A stretch of DNA of 64,000 bases from positions 57,484,917 to 57,548,916 of the forward strand of contig CM049319.1 of the NCBI GenBank assembly GCA_026874595.1. Direction: 5' to 3'. Position 1 is the first letter of the stretch, and the number at the start of each line of letters is the position of its first letter. Positions 1-11,437 of this stretch are shown here, piece after piece. The notes beneath the pieces are model-generated. The model worked only from the letters and a program-made list of their open reading frames with translations. It ran no database searches and had not been told where the DNA came from. Made by a program: the position numbers and the translations under genes. This DNA is from Sipunculus nudus (lineage: Eukaryota; Annelida; Sipuncula; Golfingiida; Sipunculidae).

Positions 1-927
1 ACCTATGACACAGCAATACATGCAACAGTGTTAAATCTTAATTTCAAGGAAAATGCAGGAAAATTTAAGAAAAAGTTAAAATCTTTATTAACATTATTTT
101 ATGAAAAATGCATACATTAATTTTAAGTAATTCAGTTATTAACCAAATGCTGCACTGTTTGTACATGTGCTTCAGTGCATCAGAGAAGACCTTCTCAATG
201 TTGAGTCAAAAATCAAGCTCTAGGCAAATCTGTATAATTAGTAGTAATAAGAACCAAAATTTAAGTGTATAATGTAATATTTCCACTCTCTTTATTTTAG
301 AATTTAAAAAGAAAATGTGAAAATCCATTTTTCTTATATCAATGTTTTCTCCTTTATGATCTCCATTTTCTGCATAAAATTAACTTCTATCCTGTCCCTA
401 AACAAACTGTTTATAAAGTTTTTTTTTATAAATCAAATATGCCTTAATTGCTGCAGGACAAACAATTGCCAATATGTTCACATTCTTCATGACAACATGC
501 TGTGAGCACCACCAGGAGGTACCTACCTATAACCTCACAAAGTAAACTCCCACTTAACATAGAACAGATTTCTAATATCACGTCTTCGAAACATTCTCAG
601 CTGTGTCAGATCAAGTACTAAGATCTGATTCTTATTTTCTCACCAGGGAGATATAAAGCCTACAGTCTGTCAAAATACAAAGGGCATTTCTGAGTTGCTA
701 TTTTTAGACAATGATTGACAGACTTGGAGCAATTAACTATTACTTTTTCTGTTTATAAAGATTTTGATTGTTCATGATACAAGTGTTACAGTTTTGCCAT
801 TATTTTTTAAATTTTATTTTAATTATTTTCTTAGTATTTTAACTGGTTAACAATGTAACTGCAGCTTGTTAACTCAACATCTGCTTGAAAAATTTATTTA
901 AAGTATAAAATTAAGATTCCTTTCCTT
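1..927. other. AT-rich noncoding stretch
   Basis: No credible coding exon, RNA gene or repeat structure was recognised here. Short open frames are AT-driven and lack splice context. Confidence 0.5.
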
Positions 928-1096
928 GAATGGACCTGGTTGTACTTCACTCCTCAGAGTACTTTCCTGTCATACCCCTGCACTGTTATCAGGCTCTGAG
1001 AGATTTATTCCTCCCAGTTTCTTGGAACTGTTCATGGGGGCTGCCATTGTGCATACACATTACAACCCAGGTGTCACAGGTTGTATTTTATACAAG
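928..1096 (-). repeat. Dispersed repeat family R1, copy 1 (minus)
   Basis: The reverse complement of this stretch aligns by eye with 2366-2605 and 25155-25400. Shared blocks include ACCTGTGACA(C/T)C near one end and AAACTGGGAG(G/A)AATAAA in the middle. The three copies are diverged and short. No target duplication or terminal repeat was resolved, so the class (SINE, MITE or fragment) is unknown. Confidence 0.55.
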
Positions 1097-1610
1097 TATG
1101 TGGGCATGGTAAGAATGATTATATTGGAGCATCCAAAATCTTCCTGGGAAATATTGGAACTCCAATACTTCCTTGGGGAAAATGAGATTTAATAGGTGGT
1201 ATGAAATGATTCCTGTTTTTCCTAAGAAGAGTGAGAATTTCCATTTTTCCAGGGAAGAATGGGAATTCTCAAATTTCCTTGGAAGATTATGGATCTTAAT
1301 TCCTCAGATTCTCATTCTTCCCCCGAACATATATAATGTTTTATAACAAGCCAAATTTGGTATTTTCATACTGAAGAAAGACTATAAGAATCTGCAGCAA
1401 CGTGCAGGAGGTTGTGTGGCTGGATGCTTCCATGTAGCAATGACTGTGACATGCTGAAGCAGCACCACCCAGAAGATACCGCTAAGACAACCTGACAGTA
1501 GTCTAAACATATCCCAGGTCTGCCAGCATCTGTACTACAGCTAGTACTCACAAGGGCTGCATGTATGATACACTGTATCAGTACCAGGTCACACTATCAG
1601 ATTTAATGTG
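1097..1610. other. Noncoding spacer
   Basis: Unannotated sequence between repeats. It contains loosely repeated TTCC(T/C)TGGGAA-like words at 1140-1290, but no gene or element could be supported. Confidence 0.4.
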
Positions 1611-1968
1611 GTACACTAACAGTACCAAGGACTGCAGTACTGCCACCAGAAAAGAGACAGCTGTAGTTAACTTACCTATACCTACAACAAGGTGTACTAG
1701 CAGTCTGGTACAGGCCACCCACTGGACTGAAGTTGAAGTGAATGTTTGTAGGTGTGTGTGTATGTGTTTCTCTGAACAGACTAAGTGTTGTACACTAAAC
1801 AGTACCAAGGAATGCAGAATGCCACCAGAAAAATAGCCAGCTGTGGTTATCCTCCCTACTTCGACAGCTGTACTAGTACTGGTCAGACTGTATGTGAAGG
1901 CAGTATGTTTGTATGTGTGTGCATGTGTTTTCCATTCACTGAGCAACTGCTTGTGTAATAACATGGAA
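1611..1968. repeat. Two-unit tandem duplication, period about 179 bp
   Basis: GTACACTAA(A)CAGTACCAAGG begins at 1611 and again at 1790. Each is followed by the same order of words: a TGCCACCAGAAAA block, an AGCTGT(A/G)GTTA block, a TGTACTAG block, and a GT-rich tract with TGTATGTGT. The two units are diverged, so the duplication is not recent. The long minus-strand open frame across it arises from the repeat and is not called as a gene. Confidence 0.75.
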
Positions 1969-2365
1969 TCAACCACCCCTGGGATATGGCACATATTCAT
2001 TCATCCATAAGTTACTTTGGTGCAAGAATGGATATGATTATAAAGCTGTTGATACCTATTAAGAACACAAATACATCGTTCTGATGTTTATGATGAAATA
2101 TATTTCATATATAATTAACTGAAATGGCCTGACCCAAAAGTGTGTGTGTAAAGTATTTCAGGGGCTTGTCAAAAGACCTGACAATGTGTACTGGTGCCTG
2201 AAATTTCAGAGTATTTGTATATAGGTTGTGATGTGATGCGTTGATTATTCGCTTGTTGGCAACACTATCTACTGGATATGGTCAGAGGTAACCCTACAAT
2301 GGGAAAATATGTCATTTCAGAGCCTCTTGATTAATTAATCATATATAACAGCAGTTTACCTTTAA
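1969..2365. other. Noncoding spacer
   Basis: Nothing recognised. Confidence 0.4.
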
Positions 2366-2605
2366 TTTCAAAATGCAACCTGTGGCATCCAAGTTAAGTG
2401 TGTACCGGTATGCAAAATGGCAGCCCCCTTGTCAGGTTTAGATAAACTGGGAGACATAAACTAGTCAGGGCCTGGAGAATCCAAAGACAGCATCCAGATG
2501 AGAATCCATCTTCAGAGAGAGTTTGTTGGCAAAGGGAAATGTGTGAGCAAAGTTAAGACAAAAATTTGAACCATATCCTCAAACTATAGCCCATAAGGAT
2601 ATTCA
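2366..2605 (+). repeat. Dispersed repeat family R1, copy 2
   Basis: It shares with 25155-25400 the ordered blocks ACCTGTG(G/A)CATCCA, GCAAAA, AAACTGGGAGA(C/A)ATAAAC, AAAGACAGCAT(C/T)CAG and AT(C/A)CTCAAA(C/T)TATAG. Orientation is opposite to the copy at 928-1096. Ends are approximate. Confidence 0.6.
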
Positions 2606-5331
2606 GGGATAGGAATAATGGATAAGAAATAATTGGACATACATACATCAGATTGAATATGTTAAAGGTACTATGTTCAATAGAAATTTTGCTGTTTTGT
2701 CATTGGCACTTGGAATGAGTAATAAAATTCCTTGCGAGACTTATATTTAACAGATTTAACTTTTGACAATGTCCAACCCTCTCTGAAGAATTTTTTAATG
2801 CTGTATCAAGTATTCAGTGTTTCATCCATCAGTGAAAGTCATGCTCTATAAGAAATTTATTTCTATATATCCACATCTTGTGATTCTACTTTAACTTTTT
2901 TAATCACATTACTTCTGGTCTCATTTTGGGTTGGTCTGTGCATATCTGAACATTTCTTTCTTTGGCAACAATAAAGAGTTTTTGGGAGCAAGTACACAAT
3001 TGTTATATTTTATTGAACAAAATACTAACAAGCAAAGCACCTACTGGGTATAGCAGTTCAAGTAGCCAATTTCTGTGACATTTGAACTTCAGTACAAGTG
3101 CCAAGTACATGTACTTGACATGAGGAACTTATGCAGTTAACAGCTCAGACGAACAAAAGACAATATTTAAGCATAAACTTCTCAAACACCCCAGGATTCA
3201 TGGAACCAGACAAGACCAAGGAGAGCTCTCCTGGCATACACCTGGTAACCACAGAGGATGGCCGTAAGCATGGTGAGATCTCCACACTGTGGAGCCCCGT
3301 AGGCATACCATACTTTCAGACAAAACAGGAAACAAAGAACATCTGCCATTAATTGTTCCTGATACTGCAAATACTGTAGTTGCTTTTTTTTGGAGGGTTT
3401 CAAATTTGTGATTTTCACAAAAGGTTATTATCGCACAATAAAACCTTCATGAAGAAGAACAAACATCTTGTATGTTTGAAGATTGCTATTATAAATCAAT
3501 ACGGTCTTTTAAATTATCTGCCAGTAATGAACATCAATATCCATCTCAATTGTTCCTTTGGGTCTCTGTGCAACTGTTAAGATTTTTCACACATGTATAT
3601 TATTTGATATTACTAATTCATAAAAATAATGGTTACACAATGTGTAGGACTTTTGTATGGGGAGATCATGGAAATGGACTCCTTAAGAGACACTACAAAA
3701 ACGAAAATTGTGAAATTTAACCGCTGTGAACATGAAGCTAACCACAGTATTGGTGCTCTGAAAGATGTGTTGCAGAAAACACAACACTGCATCCAAACAG
3801 CTAGAGATCAGATCAGGCAGTTCATAATTTTCTAATAATATCCATTTTCAGGATACTTGAAGAATTTACCAATAGATCCCAAGTATATTTAGTGAAATGG
3901 AGTGTCTCTAGGAATTAATACATGATTTATATACATATTAGAGCTGTAAATGCAATAAAAATTTTTCTCTGTGGATGGCTTTTCTTGATCCCCTCTGACT
4001 GCTACACAAACTTTAATCGCATGATCCATGTGACAGGTAGGCTACATGTGTAGTATATGCATGTATGGTCCAGCAGACAGCCTTGTGTGGCAAAAGAAGG
4101 AATAAAATCCCAGTAATTATAGATCATATTTGTTCACTTTAATGTCATCTTTAAAGTCCCGCACTGATACTCTGCTGAATCTGAAAACTTAGGCATTCAT
4201 ATCATAAAGAACTTATTACAAGAACATCAGTCAAAAAGACTGAAGAATCACAATACTAAGTAGCTACTGCATTCTTGATAGAAAAGTCTCTTTCATTACC
4301 TCTGTCTGGATTTCATATATTTTTTTATTATAACTATTGAAAATTGCTTTATTGCAAGCCATACAATAACTAATCAGATTTCAAAGGATGCAGGTAAAAA
4401 TCACATATCAGTCAACTCATGTGATCAACATGTCTGAAAAGACTGGTGATGATAGCTGCAGGGTTTTATTTTTTGATAGTACTTTTTGGTAACAAAGTAG
4501 GGTATGATGGGCAGAATGATGTGGACCATTTTAGTCCTCCCACAAATGGTGTACAATATTCAGCTAATAATCTATGTTAACTTTTCTCCCACTAGTAAGG
4601 CCTTATTTTATCAATGCTCAATAACTGGTCCTTGGCCAAGGATTGATATTAAAAATTTCTCACGCCTACCAACTATATCTAGTATCTATTCTCTGTATGG
4701 CACAGAGAGAGTATGACCCCCTTGATCATATAAGTGGGACTATGTTTATAAATTCACAGTGAATTACATTTAACAATAGATACACCCACAGTGTGACAGA
4801 GTTTCTATAGTGACACACTGCAGACATCAGCCTAGTGTACTCAGTCCACACAATCCTTTAACATCATCCCATTGGTTTGTACACAGAGTAAGCCTAGCGT
4901 CATGGAGCAGTTAATTTCTGATTGCTACATGGAATGTGGCATGCACAGATGCGAATATTAACAATAATGACCAGACGGGTGGTCTGACCTTCTGGCATCA
5001 TCAGGAGTCCTGATTAAATGTCTGATTGCCAGACCAAACAATTAACGGTTCATGAACCAGCTAGATCAGGCCATTATAAATATAAAGTGCTCCGCAAATT
5101 ACTACAATGTATTGTAATTAAGTCTTATACACAGCAATTGATTTATTAGAAGAAATATTTACTGATTTAAAAGATCACTTAAAGGTGACCTTTCTGTTAT
5201 CTCAAGTGTTTTAAATAAAGCTAATCTCTTGAACATTTATACAAATAAGTGAAAAAAACAGCCCCCCCCCTAATTCAATATAAGAAGAAAATCTAGCAGC
5301 CAATCAGATGTACCAGATATTTACAAATAAA
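2606..5331. other. AT-rich noncoding stretch
   Basis: About 2.7 kb with no exon supported by splice sites plus coding-like composition, and no RNA gene. A run of nine C occurs near 5263. Short open frames at 3131-3835 and 4504-4716 look like chance frames. Confidence 0.45.
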
Positions 5332-5364
5332 CAAGGGACCTATGGGTCACTGTGCTCAGCTGAC
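5332..5364 (+). mobile_element. Putative 5' terminus of outer Helentron-like element
   Basis: The order CAAGGGACCTATGGGTCA then GCTCAGCTGAC matches the 5' terminus of the inner element at 6516-6549, and the reverse complement of 57261-57291. The GCTCAGCTGAC word is the inverted partner of AGTCAGCTGAGC in the 3' hairpins. I infer that this is the left end of an older copy whose right end is at 12164 and which was split by the inner element. Homology of the 5365-6515 body to other copies was not demonstrated. Confidence 0.45.
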
Positions 5365-6515
5365 GTTAACCTTGAAGGTAAAAATCTAAAATAATATCTA
5401 ATGGAGATAAAGTGTAAGAGGAAGAGGTAATAAAGGCCATGGTTGGTTTATATGATTGGTTTGTATTGATGAGCAAGAAATTGTTGCAAAAAATATTTTG
5501 TGACCTGACCATGTGTTTCCTAATGTTGAAACTAAAGCATGTGAGCAGTTTGTGAACAAATGATCTGTACTATAACCATGATCATTAATTGGTTTTTTGA
5601 TTAACTGTTGACATTTCAGTAGTTTACACATTTGTTCAATTGAATCTATTTTTTGTATAATATATATTATTAAATATATATGTATTTTTTTTATGAAATG
5701 TATACAGTTGAAATATAGCTAATTAACAACATAAAACAGGGCAAACAAAGCCTGATCTCAAATTCTGCTGAGGCAGGAAAATAATGAACACATGTTTGTA
5801 TTAAATCCTGATTTTTTTATCACATCAATTATTTTCTAATTTAAGTTTATATTTCTATACATTTCCAATTTAACATATATATCTGAATATAAAAGTTGAT
5901 TCATAATTCTCAATTGTATCATCATAAATCTCAATCTTGTCAGATAACACCACATCATGCATACAAATGTTTATCTATTTTTTACCACAAAAATATATCT
6001 TTTAAATCTGCAAAACAGTATCTAAAAATAATACTTGATTTAGATTTCACAATTTTTAATTGTGTCTTTATTTATCCATAATGTGCTTCATATTTTATAA
6101 TAATTTAAGCATACTGATGGGTTCCATTATGATTGGTAAAATCATTTAAAAGAAAAATGATTTCTTTTAAAATGCTACATTACACAACATTGCATCTTCT
6201 GGATTACACCTTGAATTATTTTTTCAAGGAAAGTTTTTGCATATCGGAGTGGAAACAGCATTACAATTAAGGAGATACAGTGAAAACAATAACAATTACT
6301 GCATAACACTTGGTGGGTTGGGTTTTTGACGGGGGGGGGGGGGGGGGGGGGGGGGGGGGTGATTGGGGTGGTGATATGAGAATAACTGTACACCTGTCAC
6401 AGCAGGGGATCTCCCCCAGTGACTGTAACAAATCAGAAACCCTGGCATAGCTGACTTCCAGTGACCTGGAGTGGGACCCTGCATCTGTAATCAAAGCAAG
6501 TGACTACAGAAAAAA
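5365..6515. other. AT-rich body, possibly left part of the outer element
   Basis: Noncoding, AT-rich sequence with no recognised gene. It may belong to the interrupted outer element flanking the inner copy. It contains the 29-base G run listed separately. Confidence 0.35.
6331..6359 (+). repeat. Homopolymer G29 tract
   Basis: Twenty-nine consecutive G bases lie between C6330 and T6360. Such a run can form G-quadruplexes and is prone to length error in sequencing, so the exact length is uncertain. The long polyproline reading frames on the opposite strand are artefacts of it. Confidence 0.9.
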
Positions 6516-6832
6516 CAAGTGACCCATGGGTCATGACGCTCAGCTGACTGGGAAGAGATTCGCAAAAGGAAATTTTATCATCAGAATGGTAGTATATACC
6601 CATTCAACTGAAGCATCAAACAGATTAACCAACAGGCCAAGATTTAGTCTGTATTTATATATCTCAAAAATAGAGAAAAATGTGTAAACTTTTAAAACTA
6701 GAATACGGGTAACCGACAAGTGACTACATGTATCTGCCAAAATCGGATAGTGAGGCATGGATTGAGTGGCAAGGGGAAATAGAGTGAGGTATGTTGCATA
6801 TTAGCATGGATGTCTGCAGCCTAAATGTGTAT

Positions 6833-7640
6833 GTAGGTTGTGCCACCTACCACAAATCCAGAAAGCTGTCCAAGTTGTATACACCTGCAAAATTTTAGGC
6901 AGAAAAGTCAAACCACTACATGTATATGAGCGATTTTTGCCCATGGCAGACAAACAGACAAACACTGTGCAAAAATCTTTGCAGGTAACCCCTCCAGTTT
7001 TGTGTATGATAAAGACCTATGTGAGATCTAAACACATGCACAATTTTGGCCCAATCGGTCAAATGGTTCCTGAGATATGAGCTTGGATGTGTCCAGCGTT
7101 AACTAGAATGTAGGTGGCGCCACCTGTCATAAAATCAAGAAAGCTGTCCACGATGTATAAACCTGCAAAATTTTAGGCAGTTATGTCGAACCACTACAGA
7201 GAAATGAGTAATTTTAGGCCACGGCAGACTAACAGACAGACACTGTGCAAACATTGTTACAGGTGGCACCACCATTTTTTGTGTATGTTACAGAGCTATC
7301 AAAGGGCTACATTTGTATAAATTTTATTTCCTGATCGGTCAAACGGTTCCCGAGATATAAGCTTGGATGTCATCAGCGTGAACGTGAATGTAGGTGGCGC
7401 CACCTGTCATAAAATCAAGAAAGCTATCCTGGATGTATTCACATGACGAATTTCAGGTGAATTAGTCAATTCACTGCAGAGATATGAGTGATTTTAACCC
7501 AAGGCAGATGAACAGATGGACTCTGTGCAAACATGGTTACAGGTGGCGCCACCATTTTTTGTGTATGTTATAAAGCAATCCAAGGGCTACATTTGTATCA
7601 ATTTTATTTCCTGATCGGTCAAACGGTTCCCGAGATATGA
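6833..7640 (+). repeat. Tandem array, about 280-bp units (three copies)
   Basis: GTAGGT(T/G)G(T/C)GCCACCT starts units at 6833, 7110 and 7390 (spacing 277 and 280). Units contain CCTGCAAAATTTTAGGCAG, a GGCAGAC(A)AACAGAC block, a second GG(T/C)-GCCACC-like site, and TCGGTCAAA(C/T)GGTTCC(C/T)GAGATAT. Several units carry the perfect 14-bp palindrome AGGTGGCGCCACCT. The third unit decays near 7640 into unique-looking sequence before the 336-bp array starts. Confidence 0.85.
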
Positions 7641-7875
7641 GGGTTTATGAGTGGAAACAGACCCACAAATGGACACTGGATAGAGAGGAAAGGTCAGAGG
7701 TCAATGCAAATTGGTTAGGCACCAGTTCACATGTGACCCGATAATAGGTGTAAGTTTGGGAAAAATAGGTCCATTAGTCTCTGAGGAGCTCTCTGGAAAC
7801 AAACGCCCCTGCGGCGGAGGAACTTGGTCAAAAATATAGTATCCGCAAAACTTCGTTTTGGTGGATATAAAAATA

Positions 7876-10800
7876 CAGGTGGCTCCACCAGTCTGAAGAA
7901 ACTAATAAAAACACTTAATGGTCAATATCCATGCAAAAAATCATGGTGATCTCTGCATTAGTTGTTCAGATACTTCAGTTTTTGGATTAAATTGTCCATT
8001 ATTCTGAGGGATACTTCGGAGTCCTATAGCTTGAAGGATATGGGTAACAGAGACCTAATTTCAAGTTTCCACAGGCACCTTTCATGGGCCTCCTTGCATG
8101 ACAAGAATGAAGATTCTAGGTCCAGTTGTTGCGATTTGTACCCTGTTGACAGATAACCACATTTTTAAAGGTCTCAAAAAAAAAGGTAAAAATTTGTAAA
8201 AGTTTGAAAAAAAAATTGAGGTGGCACACCCAGTCTGCAGAAACTGATGGAACAGCTCATGATCAATATGTATGCCGAAAATCATGACCATCAGTGTTGT
8301 AGTTATTGAAATACTGCAGTTTTTGTATCAAATTTTCCATTATTCTGGGGGGGGGGGGGGGTATTTTGGACCCATACAGCTTAAAGAATATGGGTAACAG
8401 AGACCTAATTTCAAGTTTCCATGGAGACTTTTCATGGGTCTCCCTGTGTGTCAAGAATGAAGATTCTTGGTCCAGTTTTTATGATTTGTGCCCTGTTAAC
8501 AGATGTTCATATCTTTAAAGGTCTCAAAAATACAGAAAAATTTCGTAAAAAAAACGAACAAATACAGGTGGTGCCACCAGTCTGCAGAAACTTATGAAAC
8601 ACTCCATGATCAATATCCATGCAAACAATTATGGTTATCTCTGCATTAGTTGTTCAGTTACTTTAGCTTTTGTATCAAATTTTCCATTATTCTGAGCTGT
8701 ACTTTGGAGTGCCATAGCTCAAAGGATATGGGTAACAGAGACCAAATTTCAGGTTTCCATGGAGACTTATCATGGGTCTCCCTGTGTGTCAAGAACGAAG
8801 ATTCTAGGTCCAGTCGTTACGATTTGTACCCTGTTGACAGATAACTACATCCTTAAAGGTCTCAAAAATGGAGAAAACAATTCGTGAACATTGAAAAATA
8901 CTAATTTCTGGTTTCCATGGAGACTTTTCATAGGTTTCTCAGTGTGTCAAAAATGAAGATTCTAGGTCCAGTCATTACGATTTGTGCCACGCTAACAGAT
9001 GACAGCATCCTCAAAGGTCTCAAAAATAGAGGAAAAAATCGTAAAAAATCAAACAGTACAGGTGGCTCCACCAGTCTGCAGGAACTGATCGAACATCTCA
9101 TGATCAATATGTATGCCAAAAATGAAGACCATCAGTGATGTAGTTATTGAGATGTTGAAATTTTTGTATGAAATTTTTTACTATTCTGGGGGGTACTTTG
9201 GGGCCCCATAGCTCAAAGGATATGGGTAACAGAGACCTAATTTCTGGTTTCCAAGGAGATTTTTCATGGACCTCTCAGTGTGTCAAGAATTAAGATTCTA
9301 AGTCCAGTCTTTATGATTTGTGCCTTGTTAACAGATGTTCACATTTTTAAAGGTCTCAAAAATAGAGAAAAAAATTCGTAAAAAATCGAAAAATACAGGT
9401 GGCGCCACCAGTCTGCAGGAAGTGATGTAACATCTCATGATCAATATGTATGCCAAAAATGAAGACCATCAGTGATGTAGTTATTGAGATATTGAAGTTT
9501 TTGTATGAAATTTTTTACTATTCTGGGGGGTACTTTGGGGCCCCATAGCTCGAAGGATATGGGTAACAGAGACCTAATTTCTGGTTTCCATGGAGACTTA
9601 TCATGGGTCTCCCTGTGTGTCAAGAACGAAGATTCTAGGTCCAGTCGTTACGATTTGTACCCTGTTGACAGATAACTACATCCTTAAAGGTCTCAAAAAT
9701 GGAGAAAACAATTCGTGAACATTGAAAAATACAGGTGGCGCCACCAGTCTGCACAAACTGATGAAACATCTCATGATCAATATGTATGTCGAAAATCATG
9801 ACCATCAGTGATGTAGTTAATGAGATATTGAAGTTTTTGTATGAAATTTTTGACTATTCTGGGGGGTAATTTTGGGCCCCATAGCTCGAAGGATATGGGT
9901 AACAGAGACCTAATTTCTGGTTTCCATGGAGACTTTTCATAGGTCTCTCAGTGTGTCGAAAATGAAGATTCTAGGTCCAGTCATTATGATTTGTGCCACG
10001 CTAACAGATGACAGCATCCTCAAAGGTCTCAAAAATAGAGGAAAAAATCGTAAAAAATCAAACAGTACAGGTGGCGCCACCAGTCTGCAGGAACTGATCT
10101 AACATCTCATGATCAATATGTATGCCAAAAATGAAGACCATCAGTGATGTAGTTATTGAGATATTGAAGTTTTTGTATGAAATTTTTTACTATTCTGGGT
10201 GGTATTTTGGGGCCCCATAGCTCAAAGGATATGGGTAACAGAGACCTAATTTCTGGTTTCCATGGAGACTTATCATGGGTCTCCCTGTGTGTCAAGAACA
10301 AAGATTCTAGGTCCAGTCGTTATGATTTGTACCCTGTTGACAGATAACTACATCCTTAAATGTCTCAAAAATGGAGAAAACAATTCGTGAACATTGAAAA
10401 ATACAGGTGGCGCCACCAGTCTGCACAAACTGATGAAACATGTCATGATCAATATGTATGTCGAAAATCATGACCATCAGTGATGTAGTTAATGAGATAT
10501 TGAAGTTTTTGTATGAAATTTTTGACTATTCTCGGGGGTAATTTTGGGCCCCATAGCTCGAAGGATATGGGTAACAGAGACCTAATTTCTGGTTTCATTG
10601 GAGACTTTTCATAGGTCTCTCAGTGTGTCGAAAGAGAAGATTCTAGGTCCAGTCATTACGATTTGTGCCACGCTAACAGATGACAGCATCCTCAAAGGTC
10701 TCAAAAATAGAGGAAAAAATCGTAAAAAATCAAACAGTACAGGTGGCGCCACCAGTCTGCAGGAACTGATCTAACTTCTCATGATCAATATGTATGCCAA

Positions 10801-11340
10801 AAATGAAGACCATCAGTGATGTAGTTATTGAGATATTGAAGTTTTTGTATGAAATTTTTTACTATTCTGGGTGGTATTTTGGGGCCCCATAGCTCAAAGG
10901 ATATGGGTAACAGAGACCTAATTTCTGGTTTCCTTGGAGACTTATCATGGGTCTCCATGTGTGTCAAGAACAAAGATTCTAGGTCCAGTCGTTACGATTT
11001 GTGCCTTGTTAACAGATGTTCACATTTTTAAAGGTCTCAAAAATAGAGAAAAAAATTCGTAAAAAATCGAAAAATACAGGTGGCGCCACCAGTCTGCAGG
11101 AAGTGATGTAACATCTCATGATCAATATGTATGCCAAAAATCATGACCATCAGTCAAGTAGTTAATGAGATATTGAAGTTTTTGTATGAAATTTTTGACT
11201 TTTCTGGGGGGTACTTTGGGGCCACATAGCTCGAAGGATATGGGTAACAGAGACCTAATTTCTGGTTTCCAAGGAGATTTTTTATGGACCTCTCAGAATC
11301 CCAAGTTACAAGGTTCTACGTCCAGCGGTTACGATTTGTG
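7876..11340 (+). repeat. Tandem array, 336-bp units with 672-bp higher-order repeat
   Basis: The marker AGGTGG(C)GCCACCAGTCTG starts units at about 7877, 8219, 8566, 9060, 9397, 9733, 10069, 10405, 10741 and 11078. Spacing is 336-337 bp in the right half and 342-347 bp in the older left half. The step of 494 at 8566-9060 is one full unit plus a partial one, with a visible junction near 8900. Units alternate between two tails, one with GATAACTACATCC and one with GATGACAGCATCC, which gives a 672-bp period from about 9397 onward. Short open frames recur every 672 bp on the minus strand but are repeat artefacts. Confidence 0.9.
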
Positions 11341-11342
11341 CC

Positions 11343-11393
11343 TGGTTAACGGACGGACAGACGGACAGACGGACAGACGGACAGACGGACAAA
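11343..11393 (+). repeat. ACGG/ACAG tetranucleotide microsatellite
   Basis: An interrupted (GGAC/AGAC)n run lies between the last 336-bp unit and the terminal hairpin. It occupies the place where pearl/Helentron-like elements usually carry their microsatellite. Confidence 0.85.
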
Positions 11394-11405
11394 GAGTGAT
11401 CGCTA

Positions 11406-11436
11406 TAGCTCAGATGACTTTCAGTCAGCTGAGCTA
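11406..11436 (+). repeat. 3' terminal hairpin of inner element
   Basis: A 31-base imperfect palindrome: the left arm TAGCTCAGATGACT pairs with the right arm AGTCAGCTGAGCTA (13 of 14 positions) around a three-base loop. It is followed by AAAAA. The same hairpin occurs at 12130-12160, at 54886-54916 (other strand) and, degraded, at about 57353. Confidence 0.8.
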
Positions 11437-11437
11437 A

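Larger units (their letters stand above)
6516..11437 (+). mobile_element. Inner Helentron/pearl-like element with giant tandem core
   Basis: What is seen: the left end carries the 14-bp palindrome TGACCCATGGGTCA (6520-6533) followed by GCTCAGCTGACT (6538-6549). The core is two tandem arrays, about 280 bp (6833-7640) and about 336 bp (7876-11340). Next come an ACGG/ACAG microsatellite (11343-11393) and a hairpin (11406-11436) ending in AAAAA. GCTCAGCTGACT at the left and AGTCAGCTGAGC at the right are subterminal inverted repeats.

What is known: Helentron-derived non-autonomous elements, and the bivalve 'pearl' family, combine subterminal inverted repeats, tandem cores, a microsatellite and a 3' hairpin.

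What is inferred: this is a non-autonomous rolling-circle element. No Rep/helicase coding sequence is present. A satellite grown from such an element is an alternative. Confidence 0.65.

Noticed and set aside
1578-2000. A 140-codon minus-strand open frame
   Set aside because: It spans a two-unit tandem duplication and a GT-rich tract, with a repeated peptide pattern that follows the repeat. No family resemblance.
6175-6494. Minus-strand polyproline proteins
   Set aside because: Produced by reading the C29 complement of the homopolymer in three frames.
9441-10973. Three near-identical minus-strand open frames of about 60 codons spaced 672 bp apart
   Set aside because: They reflect the tandem-repeat period, lack splice or family signals, and their conservation follows from repeat homogeneity.
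6833-11340. CRISPR-like array
   Set aside because: Units are 280-340 bp with no short repeat/spacer alternation, and the genome is eukaryotic.
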